The position numbers were made by a program, and so were the translations under genes. A DNA stretch of 7,215 nt. It comes from CAZDYI01 sp964509765. Lineage in GTDB: Bacteria; Pseudomonadota; Gammaproteobacteria; Tethybacterales; Tethybacteraceae. The stretch covers positions 1 to 7,215 of the forward strand of contig CAZDYI010000075.1 of NCBI GenBank assembly GCA_964509765.1, read 5' to 3'. The notes under the pieces are model-generated. The model did no database searches, was not told where the DNA came from, and worked only from the letters and a program-made list of their open reading frames with translations. Shown here piece by piece: positions 1 to 6,325 of the stretch. Each line of letters begins with the position of its first letter. Position 1 is the first letter of the stretch.

Positions 1-351
1 CTGGACGGCGTGGTCGACGAGGGGCTGGTCGAGTTCGAGGACCGCGGCGGCAGGGAGGAGTGGGCGCGGCCCCGGAAATCTGCGGCCGCGGAGCTGATGG
101 ACCTCGACCGGGCCAGGAGGTTCCGGGACCGGGCGGGACAGGGCGGCCTCGGCCACGGCTTCCGGGTCGGCCAGGGCGTCGTCAGCGAGAGGTTCGGCAA
201 GGGCGAGGTCATAGGCCTGTCCGGCAAGGGAGACAATGCGAAAGTCAGGGTCCGGTTCGAAGAGGACGGCAAGGAGCGGTGGCTCGCCCTGGGCGCGGCG
301 AAGCTGCGCCTGCAGTCATCCTCGGACCCCGGCGAGGCCAGGGCCGCCTGA
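1..351 (+). CDS. uvrD: DNA helicase UvrD, C-terminal fragment (5' end outside window)
   Basis: Only the last 116 codons are present; the frame is open to the left edge and ends with TGA at 349-351. The final ~50 residues read GFRVGQGVVSERFGKGEVIG, then a GKGDNAKVRVRF stretch and WLALGAAKLRL. This matches the Tudor-like C-terminal domain of UvrD/PcrA (E. coli UvrD: GQRVRHAKFGEG, a GEHSRLQVAF-like strand, then KWLVAAYARL). In the family this domain follows the four SF1A helicase subdomains and contacts RNA polymerase; the full protein unwinds DNA in nucleotide-excision and mismatch repair. The ~50 residues before it are charged and diverged, as is usual for the linker. No motor motif lies in the window, so UvrD rather than a paralogue such as Rep or PcrA is inferred from the tail alone. 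The gene converges on rplQ with 49 bp between stop codons. Confidence 0.85.
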   Translation: MDGVVDEGLVEFEDRGGREEWARPRKSAAAELMDLDRARRFRDRAGQGGLGHGFRVGQGVVSERFGKGEVIGLSGKGDNAKVRVRFEEDGKERWLALGAAKLRLQSSSDPGEARAA

Positions 352-366
352 TTTCAGCTCGGTGTC

Positions 367-392
367 GGACCCGCCCGATCTGGGGCGGGACC
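367..392. terminator. GC-rich inverted repeat between convergent uvrD and rplQ
   Basis: The arms at 367-376 and 383-392 pair at 9 of 10 positions (one A-A mismatch) around a 6-nt loop. It lies between the two convergent stop codons (351 and 401), where a bidirectional terminator would be expected. Neither side carries a clear T-tract, so it is not a textbook Rho-independent terminator. It could instead be a 3'-end stabilising hairpin acting with Rho. Confidence 0.5.
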
Positions 393-400
393 GCAGGGGG

Positions 401-970
401 CTATTCGCCCTTCTTTTCTTCCGCCTCTTCTGGCTGTTCGCCTTCGGGCTGGTCCCCTGAAGGCTCCTCGGCGGGAGCTTCCGCCGGCTCTTCCACAGCC
501 TCCTCGGCGGGCTCGGCCTGGGCCTCGGGCTCGGCCTGCTCCCCAGGGGCCTCGTCGGCAACCTCCTCCCCGTCGTCGTCGATGACCTCGTCTTCTTCGA
601 CCTCGAGTTTGCGGTCGCGGACGACGAACTCGACGAAGGCCATCGGCGCGGCGTCGCCGTTGCGGAAGCCGTTCTTGAGCACCCGCAGGTAGCCGCCGGG
701 GCGGCCCTCGAAGCGCGGCGCGATGTCGTCGAACAGCTTTGCGACGCTGCCGCGGTCGCGCAGGCGCGAGAACGCCAGGCGCTTGTTGGCGAGCGAAGGG
801 TCGCGGGCGAGCGTCACCAGCGGCTCGAGCGTGCGGCGCAGCTCCTTGGCCTTGGGCAGGGTCGTGTTGATCGCCTCGTGCTCGATGAGCGCGTTGCAAA
901 GCGCCTGCATGGTCGCCTTGCGGTGCGCGCTCGTCGAGTTGAGCTTGCGGGGGCCGTGCCGGTGGCGCAT
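401..970 (-). CDS. rplQ: 50S ribosomal protein L17 with long acidic C-terminal extension
   Basis: Residues 1-120 are a standard L17: the opening MRHRHGPRKLNSTSAHRKAT, then LCNALIEHEAINTTLPKAKELRR and, near the end, GGYLRVLKNGFRNGDAAPMAFVEFV. L17 binds 23S rRNA near the peptide exit tunnel. Bacterial L17 is usually about 120-130 aa; this one is 189 aa. Residues 121-189 form a Glu/Asp/Pro/Ala-rich tail (31 of 69 residues acidic) that is probably disordered and ends in EEKKGE. The start is firm: it is the conserved L17 N-terminus, and on the minus strand an AGAGGA Shine-Dalgarno overlaps the rpoA stop codon 9 nt before the ATG. It is the last gene of the alpha operon, 13 nt after rpoA, which suggests translational coupling. 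No frameshift is visible and the tail is in frame with the core. Confidence 0.96.
   Translation of the reverse strand: MRHRHGPRKLNSTSAHRKATMQALCNALIEHEAINTTLPKAKELRRTLEPLVTLARDPSLANKRLAFSRLRDRGSVAKLFDDIAPRFEGRPGGYLRVLKNGFRNGDAAPMAFVEFVVRDRKLEVEEDEVIDDDGEEVADEAPGEQAEPEAQAEPAEEAVEEPAEAPAEEPSGDQPEGEQPEEAEEKKGE
509..538. repeat. Short direct repeat inside the rplQ acidic tail
   Basis: GGGCTCGGCCTG occurs at 509-520 and again at 527-538, a period of 18 bp (six codons). On the coding strand it encodes the repeated QAEP units of the tail. The in-frame period suggests the extension grew by slippage or short duplication. Confidence 0.6.
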
Positions 971-983
971 GGCGTCAGGTCCT

Positions 984-1967
984 CTACAGCGCGCTGCGGT
1001 CGGCGTCGAAGCGGCCGATGTTCATGTCGAGGGTCAGGTCCATCTCGGCGAGCGCGATCTTGACCTCGTCGACCGACTTCTTGCCGAGCCGCGGGGTCTT
1101 GAGGAGCTCCTTCTCGCTCTTGACGACCAGGTCGCCGATGAAGTAGATGTTCTCCTGCTTGAGGTTGTTGGCGAGCCGGACCGACAGGCCGAGCACGTCG
1201 ATGGTCTCGTAGAAGCGCGAGCTCGCCTCCTCCTGGACGCGGGTGCCGATCTGGTCGATGCCGGACGACTCGCGGTCGAAGTCGGCGAACACCGACAGCT
1301 GGTCGACGAGCAGGCGGCCGGCGAAGCGGATCATGTCCTCGGGGTTGTGGATGCCGTTGGTCTTGAGGTCGATGACCACCCGGTCGAGGTCGGTGCGGCT
1401 CTCGACCCTGGCGCCCTCGACCTCGACTGCGACGTTTCGCACCGGCGAGAACGAGGCGTCGAGCAGGATCGTGCCGAAGGCCTTGTCGCCCTGGGCGCTG
1501 AGCGTGCTCGCCGGCCGATAGCCGCGGCCGCCCTCGACGACGACCTTCATCTTGAGCGCCGAGCCCGACGACAGCGTGGCGATGTGGTGGTCGGGGTTGA
1601 TGACCGTGACCTGGCCGGGCAGCTTGATGTCGGCCGCGGTGACGGCGCCGGGGCCCTTCTTGTCAATGCTGACGTCGGCGCGGTCGCCGCCCTCGACGCG
1701 GAAGGCGACGCCCTTGAGGTTGAGGAGGATCTCGATGACGTCCTCGGAGACGCCGGTGATCGTCGAGTACTGGTGCTCGACGCCCTCGATCTTGACCTCG
1801 GTCGGCGCGAAGCCCGGCACCCCGGAAAGGAGCACCCGGCGCAGGGCGTTGCCGAGGGTGTGGCCGTAGCCGCGCTCGAACGGGCCGATCGTGATGCGCT
1901 GGTGGAACGGCGAGTAGTCGCGGATCTCCTCGATCTGCGGGCGGATGGAAAGTGACGTCGTGCTCAT
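984..1967 (-). CDS. rpoA: DNA-directed RNA polymerase subunit alpha
   Basis: The 327 aa length is close to the 329 aa of E. coli alpha. The N-terminal domain (about 1-235) carries the dimerisation signature FERGYGHTLGNALRRVLLS at residues 30-48, followed by VTEV-like and VIEILLNLKG strands. After a short linker, the C-terminal domain (about 250-327) shows VRLANNLKQENIYFIGDL and LLKTPRLGKKS. The residues that bind UP-element DNA in E. coli (R265, N268, K271, G296, K298, S299) have counterparts at R264, N267, K270, G295, K297 and S298. Cys269 of E. coli is Asn268 here. Alpha nucleates polymerase assembly and contacts activators. It is the fourth gene of the operon, 55 nt after rpsD, the largest gap in the cluster. 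No strong Shine-Dalgarno precedes its ATG. The start is fixed by length and N-terminal alignment. Confidence 0.98.
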   Translation of the reverse strand: MSTTSLSIRPQIEEIRDYSPFHQRITIGPFERGYGHTLGNALRRVLLSGVPGFAPTEVKIEGVEHQYSTITGVSEDVIEILLNLKGVAFRVEGGDRADVSIDKKGPGAVTAADIKLPGQVTVINPDHHIATLSSGSALKMKVVVEGGRGYRPASTLSAQGDKAFGTILLDASFSPVRNVAVEVEGARVESRTDLDRVVIDLKTNGIHNPEDMIRFAGRLLVDQLSVFADFDRESSGIDQIGTRVQEEASSRFYETIDVLGLSVRLANNLKQENIYFIGDLVVKSEKELLKTPRLGKKSVDEVKIALAEMDLTLDMNIGRFDADRSAL

Positions 1968-2022
1968 GGATGTTGTCGCTGCGCTGCCTTGCGGCCGTTG
2001 TCTGTGTGCTGTGCGGGGGCGG

Positions 2023-2649
2023 CTACTTCGAGTAGTACTCGATGACCATGCCCTCGTCGAAGAAGATCCCGAGCGCTGAGCGGTCGGGCGGGCCGATGAT
2101 CCGGCCCTTCATGCTCGCGGGGTCGACCTCGAGCCAGGGCAGCTCGCTGCCGTTGCGCTCGTAGAGGGTGACGGCGTCCTTGACCCGCAGGTGCTCGCGG
2201 GCCCGCTGCCGGACCGAGACCCACTTGCCGTCGCCGACCTGCATCGACGGGATGCTCGCGACCCGGCCGTCGATCAGGACCTGCTTGTGCGAGACCATCT
2301 GCCGCGCCTCGGCGCGGGTGCGCGCGAAGCCCATCCGGCAGACGACGTTGTCGAGGCGCCGCTCGAGCATCTCGACGAGGTTCGTGCCGGTGTCGCCCTT
2401 CGAGCGCGCCGCCTTGCGGTAGTAGTTGCGGAACTGCCGCTCGAGGACGTTGTAGTAGCGGCGCATCTTCTGCTTGGCCCGCAGGTGGCTGAGGTAGTCC
2501 GAGTGGCGCATCCGCAGGTTCTTCGGCGGGTTGCCCGGCTTGTTCTTGATGTTGCACTTCTGCTCGAGCGGGCGGATGCCGCTCTTGTGGCCGAGGTCGT
2601 CGCCCTCCCGGCGCGACAGGCGGAGCTTGGGGCCCAGGTAGCGCGCCAT
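2023..2649 (-). CDS. rpsD: 30S ribosomal protein S4
   Basis: The 208 aa product (E. coli S4 is 206 aa) opens with MARYLGPKLRLSRREGDDLG, contains LRAKQKMRRYYNVLERQFRNYY, and ends in VIEYYSK, very like gammaproteobacterial S4. The S4 RNA-binding domain spans about residues 96-160 (LERRLDNVVCRMGFARTRAEARQMVSHKQVLIDGRVASIPS). S4 is a primary 16S rRNA binder that starts 30S assembly; in E. coli it also represses translation of its own operon by binding the rpsM leader. Only one cysteine is present in the N-terminal region, so the four-cysteine zinc knuckle of some S4 proteins is absent. The start lies 1 nt after the rpsK stop (TGAGATG junction), indicating coupled translation. Confidence 0.98.
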   Translation of the reverse strand: MARYLGPKLRLSRREGDDLGHKSGIRPLEQKCNIKNKPGNPPKNLRMRHSDYLSHLRAKQKMRRYYNVLERQFRNYYRKAARSKGDTGTNLVEMLERRLDNVVCRMGFARTRAEARQMVSHKQVLIDGRVASIPSMQVGDGKWVSVRQRAREHLRVKDAVTLYERNGSELPWLEVDPASMKGRIIGPPDRSALGIFFDEGMVIEYYSK

Positions 2650-2650
2650 C

Positions 2651-3046
2651 TCAGTTGCGCCGCCGCTTCGGCAGGCGGCAGCCGTTGTGCGGGATCGGGG
2701 TGACGTCGGCGATCGAGGTTATGTTCAGCCCGGAGGCGTTGAGCGCGCGGATCGCGTGGTCGCGGCCCTGGCCGGGCCCGCTGATCCTGATGCTGACGTT
2801 GACGATCCCCATGTCGAGCGCGCGCTTGCCGATCTCCTCGCCGGCGGTGGTCGCGGCGAACGGCGACTTCTTCTTGCTGCCCTTGAAGCCGCTGCGGCCG
2901 CCGGAGCTCCAGAGCAGGACGTCGCCGGACTCGTCGGTGATGGTGAACAGCGTGTTGTTGTAGCTCGCCTTGATGTGCACGACCGCGTCGGTCACGGTCC
3001 GCGCCTGGCGCCGCTTGCGGCGGGCTGCCTTGTCCCGGTAGCCCAT
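2651..3046 (-). CDS. rpsK: 30S ribosomal protein S11
   Basis: The product is 131 aa, the normal length. The core reads VVHIKASYNNTLFTITDESGDVLLW, then SGGRSGFKGSKKKSPFAATTAGE and the near-invariant C-terminus DVTPIPHNGCRLPKRRRN. S11 sits in the 30S platform near the Shine-Dalgarno cleft. The N-terminus (MGYRDKAARRKRRQARTV) is basic, as usual for the family. It starts 1 nt after the rpsM stop in a TGAGATG junction, the same spacing as the rpsK-rpsD junction, so the first three genes of the operon form a tightly coupled unit. Confidence 0.98.
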   Translation of the reverse strand: MGYRDKAARRKRRQARTVTDAVVHIKASYNNTLFTITDESGDVLLWSSGGRSGFKGSKKKSPFAATTAGEEIGKRALDMGIVNVSIRISGPGQGRDHAIRALNASGLNITSIADVTPIPHNGCRLPKRRRN

Positions 3047-3047
3047 C

Positions 3048-3413
3048 TCAGCGCTTCTTGACGACCTTGGAGCGGCGGGTCAGCCGCAGGGTGCGGGCGT
3101 TGGTGCGGGTGCGCTGGCCGCGGCACGGCAGGCGCTTGCGGTGGCGGCTGCCGCGGTAGCTGCCGATGTCCTTGAGGCGCTTGACGTTCATCGCCACCTC
3201 GCGGACGTAGTCGCCCTCGACCTTCTCGGCCTGGACTATCTTGCGCAGCAGCTCTACCTGCTCCTCGCTGAGGTCCTTGATCGGCTTGTCGCCGGGCACC
3301 TTCGCCTGGCGGCAGATCCGCTCGGCGGTCGGCAGGCCTATGCCCTTGACGCGCTGGAGCGCGATCCGCGCGTGCTTGTTCGGCGAGATGACCTGCCCGG
3401 CTATTCGTACCAT
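3048..3413 (-). CDS. rpsM: 30S ribosomal protein S13
   Basis: The product is 121 aa (E. coli S13 is 118 aa). It starts MVRIAGQVISPNKHARIALQRVKGIG, has the helix-turn-helix-like segment LPTAERICRQAKV, and keeps EGDYVREVAMNVKRLKDIGSYRGSRHRK and GQRTRTNART. S13 lies in the 30S head, contacts L5 and the P-site tRNA. The frame is open for 20 more codons upstream, to 3473, but those residues do not resemble S13 and lie across the probable transcription start. The ATG at 3413 is the family start and has AGGGG about 13 nt upstream, slightly far. The C-terminal tail differs from the usual RKGPRK form, reading LRLTRRSKVVKKR. It is the first gene of the operon; rpmJ and secY, which precede it in E. coli, are absent. 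Confidence 0.97.
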   Translation of the reverse strand: MVRIAGQVISPNKHARIALQRVKGIGLPTAERICRQAKVPGDKPIKDLSEEQVELLRKIVQAEKVEGDYVREVAMNVKRLKDIGSYRGSRHRKRLPCRGQRTRTNARTLRLTRRSKVVKKR

Positions 3414-3437
3414 CAAGGTTGCTTTTCCCCTGTGAGT

Positions 3438-3461
3438 CCGCGCGCCGCCAACAGCACGCGG
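3438..3461 (-). promoter_or_regulatory. Hairpin in rpsM leader, candidate S4 translational operator
   Basis: In the predicted ~53-nt leader, CCGCGTGC (3461-3454 on the minus strand) pairs with GCGCGCGG (3445-3438) over 8 bp, with one G-U wobble and an 8-nt loop. It lies just upstream of the AGGGG ribosome-binding site. In E. coli, S4 represses this operon by binding a pseudoknot that covers the rpsM leader and start. The position fits such a role, but S4 binding is inferred only from location. Confidence 0.4.
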
Positions 3462-3472
3462 TGGAACCTGCA

Positions 3473-3481
3473 ATTATAGCA
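3473..3481 (-). promoter_or_regulatory. Extended -10 promoter of the alpha operon
   Basis: On the minus strand the sequence is TGC followed by a perfect TATAAT (3478-3473), an extended -10 element. Transcription would start near 3466, giving a leader of about 53 nt before the rpsM ATG. No good -35 hexamer is seen 16-18 bp upstream; the place is filled by T-runs (A-runs on the plus strand at 3491-3496 and 3500-3503). A strong extended -10 can compensate for a poor -35. Confidence 0.75.
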
Positions 3482-3521
3482 CGCAGCGGGAAAAAACAGA
3501 AAACCCGGATTTGCGGGCAGG

Positions 3522-3530
3522 TGGGATAAT
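3522..3530 (+). promoter_or_regulatory. Extended -10 promoter of prlC, probably leaderless
   Basis: TGG precedes GATAAT (3525-3530), an extended -10 with 5 of 6 consensus bases. The hexamer ends only 8 nt before the prlC ATG at 3539, so the predicted start of transcription is at, or 1-2 nt before, the start codon. No -35 and no correctly spaced Shine-Dalgarno are visible. The alternative is an undetected promoter further upstream, which would lie in the rpsM promoter region. Confidence 0.5.
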
Positions 3531-3538
3531 TCCCGGCC

Positions 3539-5542
3539 ATGGGAGTGAAGGAGCAAGGCCCGGGGCTGGTCCCGTTCGGCGGCCCGCCGCCGTACGCGGC
3601 ATGCGGGCCTTCGGCCGCGGTCCGGGCGGTGACGGCCGCGGCGGCAGGAGCCAGGGAGGCCGCGGCCGGGATATCCGCGCAGTCCGGCCCCGCCGACTGG
3701 GACGGCGTCGCCGGGGCGCTCGACGAGGCCTTCGAGCGGATGGAGCGCGAGTACGGCCTGGTCGCGCACATGCACGCGGTGGCCGCGTCGCCCGAGTGGG
3801 ACGAGGCGAACCGCAAGTGCCTCGCCGAGCTCGTCGGCGCCTCGACCGAGATCATGCAGGACCGCGGGCTCTACGAGCGGATGCTCGCGCTCCGCGACGC
3901 CGGCGTCGCGGAGTCCAGGCGGCGGATCCTCGACGACACGATCGCGGGCTTCGAGCTGTCGGGCGTGGGCCTCGGCGGCGACGCGCGCAAGAGGTTCGCC
4001 GAGAACGAGCAGCGGCTCTCGCAGCTCGGCTCGGAGTTCGAGGAGCACGTCCGCAAGGCGACGTCCTCCTGGGGCGAGACGGTCACCGACGAGGGGACGC
4101 TCGCGGCGATGCCGGAGGACATGAGGGAGGCGGCCAAGGACGGCGGCGGCTGGCGGTTCACGCTGCTCGACCCTTCGTACGCGGCCTACATGGCGCACGG
4201 CGCCGACCGCGGCCTGCGCGAGCGGATGTGCGAGGCGCGCAACGCCCGGGCGAGCGACCTCGGCGACAGGGCGCTCGACAACATGCCGCTCGTTTCCGAG
4301 ATCCGCGACCTGCGCTTCGAGCAGGCGGACGCGCTAGGCTACCCGGACCCGGCGACGATGATCCTGTCGCGGCGCATGGCGAAGGAGCCCGGCGAGGTCG
4401 CCTCGTTCCTCTCGCGCATCGCCGGCAGCGCCCGCGGCGCGGCGGAAAGGGAGCTCAGGGAGCTCTCGTCGTTCGCCGCCGGGCGCCTCGGCATCGACAG
4501 GCTCGAGCCGTGGGACATGTCGTTCGCCGTGGAGCGCTACCGCGAGGATACGCTCGGGATCTCGGACGCGGAGGTCCGCCCGTACTTCGGCGCGAACAAG
4601 GTGATGGAGGGGATGTTCGGCTGCGTCGGGCGGCTGTTCGGGGTAAGCACGAGGGAGTCGTCCGAGGTCGCGCCGTGGGCCTCGGGCGTCTCGTGCCTGG
4701 AGGTCGCCGGCGGGTCGGGCGAGCGGGTCGGGACGCTGTGCCTCGACCTGTACGCGCGCAAGGAGAAGCGCGGCGGGGCGTGGGCGCACGGCGCGCTCGC
4801 GCGGTGCCGCTTCGGCGAGAGGGCCCAGCTGCCGACCGCGCTGATGAACTGCAACTTCACCGCCGGCAAGGGAGGGGGCGACCCGCGGCTCGGCTGGCAG
4901 GAGGTCGTCACCTTGTTCCACGAGGCCGGCCACGCCTTCCACCACCTGCTCGGCAGGGTCGACGACTTCTGTGCCTCGGGGATGAACGGCGTCGAGTGGG
5001 ACGCGGTCGAGCTGCCGAGCCAGTTCATGGAGAACTTCGCCTGGCGGCGCGAGGTCGCGCGCGGGATGAGCGCGCACGCCGAGACCGGCGAGCCGATCCC
5101 GGACGAGCTCTACGGGAGGCTCGTCGCCCAGCGCAAGTTCCTGCCCGGCCTGTTCCTCTGCCGGCAGGCCTCGTTCGCGACGTACGACCTGCGGCTCCAC
5201 AGCGAGCGCGGGGCGGACCCGCTCAAGCTGTGGGAGGAGGTCCGCGACTCGGTCACGGTGGTCCCGCACCTCAGTCAGGACAGGTTCCCGTGCTCGTTCG
5301 GCCACATCTTCGCCGGCGGCTACGCGACCGGCTACTACGGCTACCTGTGGGCCGAGGTGCTCGCCGCGGACGCCTACGAGATGTTCGAGGATCCTGGCGC
5401 CGACGACGGGGAGCTCGGCCGGCGCTTTTGCTCCGAGGTGCTCGAGCGCGGCGGGACCCGCGACGCCGGGGACAACTTCCGCGCCCTGCGCGGCCGCGAC
5501 CCGGACCCGGCGGCGCTGCTGAGGCGGTACGGCCTGGCGTGA
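3539..5542 (+). CDS. prlC: Oligopeptidase A, M3 family zinc metallopeptidase
   Basis: The 667 aa product (E. coli PrlC/OpdA is 680 aa) aligns along its whole length with oligopeptidase A. It has VTDEGTLAAMPEDM in the N-terminal helical half, then DLYARKEKRGGAWAHG. The zinc site is HEAGH at 461-465 (ligands H461 and H465, catalytic E462), with third ligand E491 in VELPSQFMENF. The glycine/tyrosine substrate loop is HIFAGGYATGYYGYLWAEVLAADAY. The end RALRGRDPDPAALLRRYGLA also matches. In the family this cytoplasmic enzyme cuts short peptides, including cleaved signal peptides. There is no signal sequence. The ATG at 3539 is chosen because the first 30 residues (GPGLVPFGGPPPYAACGPSA) line up with the E. 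coli N-terminus; the frame is not preceded by a usable Shine-Dalgarno. It is transcribed divergently from the alpha operon and overlaps xthA. Confidence 0.95.
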   Translation: MGVKEQGPGLVPFGGPPPYAACGPSAAVRAVTAAAAGAREAAAGISAQSGPADWDGVAGALDEAFERMEREYGLVAHMHAVAASPEWDEANRKCLAELVGASTEIMQDRGLYERMLALRDAGVAESRRRILDDTIAGFELSGVGLGGDARKRFAENEQRLSQLGSEFEEHVRKATSSWGETVTDEGTLAAMPEDMREAAKDGGGWRFTLLDPSYAAYMAHGADRGLRERMCEARNARASDLGDRALDNMPLVSEIRDLRFEQADALGYPDPATMILSRRMAKEPGEVASFLSRIAGSARGAAERELRELSSFAAGRLGIDRLEPWDMSFAVERYREDTLGISDAEVRPYFGANKVMEGMFGCVGRLFGVSTRESSEVAPWASGVSCLEVAGGSGERVGTLCLDLYARKEKRGGAWAHGALARCRFGERAQLPTALMNCNFTAGKGGGDPRLGWQEVVTLFHEAGHAFHHLLGRVDDFCASGMNGVEWDAVELPSQFMENFAWRREVARGMSAHAETGEPIPDELYGRLVAQRKFLPGLFLCRQASFATYDLRLHSERGADPLKLWEEVRDSVTVVPHLSQDRFPCSFGHIFAGGYATGYYGYLWAEVLAADAYEMFEDPGADDGELGRRFCSEVLERGGTRDAGDNFRALRGRDPDPAALLRRYGLA

Positions 5543-6315
5543 GCGCCCGCGAGCTCACCGTCGCGACCTGGAACGTCAACTCGGTCCGCAAGCGCACCGC
5601 GCACATCGAGGACTGGCTCGGCAACGGCGGGCCCGACGTGCTGTGCCTGCAGGAGACCAAGGTCCAGGACGCGGACTTCCCCACGGGGGTGTTCGACATG
5701 TGCGGCTACGAGGTCGCGGTGCACGGCCAGAAGACGTACAACGGCGTGGCGGTCGCGAGCAGGCTCGGCCTGTCCGGCGTAGAGCGCGGGCTGCCGGACG
5801 GGGACGAGGGCGAGGCGCGGCTGATCTCGGCGGTCGTCGGGGGCGTCCGGGTGGCGAGCGTGTACGTCCCCAACGGCAGGCATCCCGGCCACGAGAAGTT
5901 CGGCTACAAGATGGGGTTTTTTGCAGCGCTGCGCGTGTGGATGCGGGAGAAGAAGGAGGACGGCGCCCCGGTGGCGGTCGGCGGCGACTACAACGTCGCG
6001 CCGAGCGACGACGACGTGTACGACATCGACAAGTGGGGGCGGGGAACCATCCTTGTCTCGGACGACGAGCGCGCGGCGTTCGAGTCGCTGCTGGACGCGG
6101 GCTACGAGGACGCGCACGTCGCCGCGGGCGACGGCGCGCACGCCCACACCTGGTGGGACTACCGCGCGGGGAACTTTCGCGCCGACCGCGGCCTTAGGAT
6201 CGACCACTTCCTGGTGAGCGGCGCGAAGTGCCTGTCGGCGAGGGTCGACAAGGGCCCGCGCTCGTGGAGCGAGCCGTCCGATCACGCCCCGGTGGTGGTG
6301 CGGCTAGGGCTGTGA
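5539..6315 (+). CDS. xthA: Exodeoxyribonuclease III (AP endonuclease, ExoIII family)
   Basis: The 258 aa product has every catalytic motif of the ExoIII/APE1 family: TWNVNSVRKR with N12, LCLQETK with metal ligand E39, Y109 in VYVPNGR, GGDYNVAP with D150 and N152, WWDYRAGNFRADRGLRIDH with D222, and SDHAPVVV with D248/H249. The enzyme cuts the backbone 5' to abasic sites and removes 3' blocking groups, acting in base-excision repair. The start is GTG at 5539, overlapping the prlC stop as GTGA. It is the only plausible start, because the conserved first strand begins six residues later and the next ATG is at codon 54. GAGG at 5521-5524 is 14 nt away, so initiation probably depends on coupling to prlC. 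Alternative names in this family are xth and exoA. Confidence 0.95.
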   Translation: MSARELTVATWNVNSVRKRTAHIEDWLGNGGPDVLCLQETKVQDADFPTGVFDMCGYEVAVHGQKTYNGVAVASRLGLSGVERGLPDGDEGEARLISAVVGGVRVASVYVPNGRHPGHEKFGYKMGFFAALRVWMREKKEDGAPVAVGGDYNVAPSDDDVYDIDKWGRGTILVSDDERAAFESLLDAGYEDAHVAAGDGAHAHTWWDYRAGNFRADRGLRIDHFLVSGAKCLSARVDKGPRSWSEPSDHAPVVVRLGL

Positions 6316-6325
6316 CTCAGACTTA

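Noticed and set aside
723..1955. A 410-codon open frame on the plus strand across rpoA
   Set aside because: It is antisense to rpoA and part of rplQ. The translation is dominated by Val, Asp, Leu, Ala and Arg runs, as expected from the opposite strand of a GC3-rich gene, and matches no family.
3414..3473. A 20-residue N-terminal extension of S13
   Set aside because: S13 proteins start at MVRIAG/MARIAG. The extension lies across the predicted transcription start and would use an ATG upstream of it.
3413..4198. Minus-strand frame overlapping the start of prlC and the rpsM promoter
   Set aside because: It would cross the promoter gap and lie antisense to prlC; its sequence is typical of an opposite-strand shadow.
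4334..5305. A 323-codon minus-strand frame inside prlC
   Set aside because: It is antisense to the zinc-peptidase coding region, of low-complexity composition and with no family resemblance.
3511..5538. An upstream extension of the xthA frame running through the whole of prlC
   Set aside because: This part is Arg/Gly/Ala-rich out-of-frame translation of prlC. Only the part from GTG 5539 onward looks like a protein, and it is a complete ExoIII.
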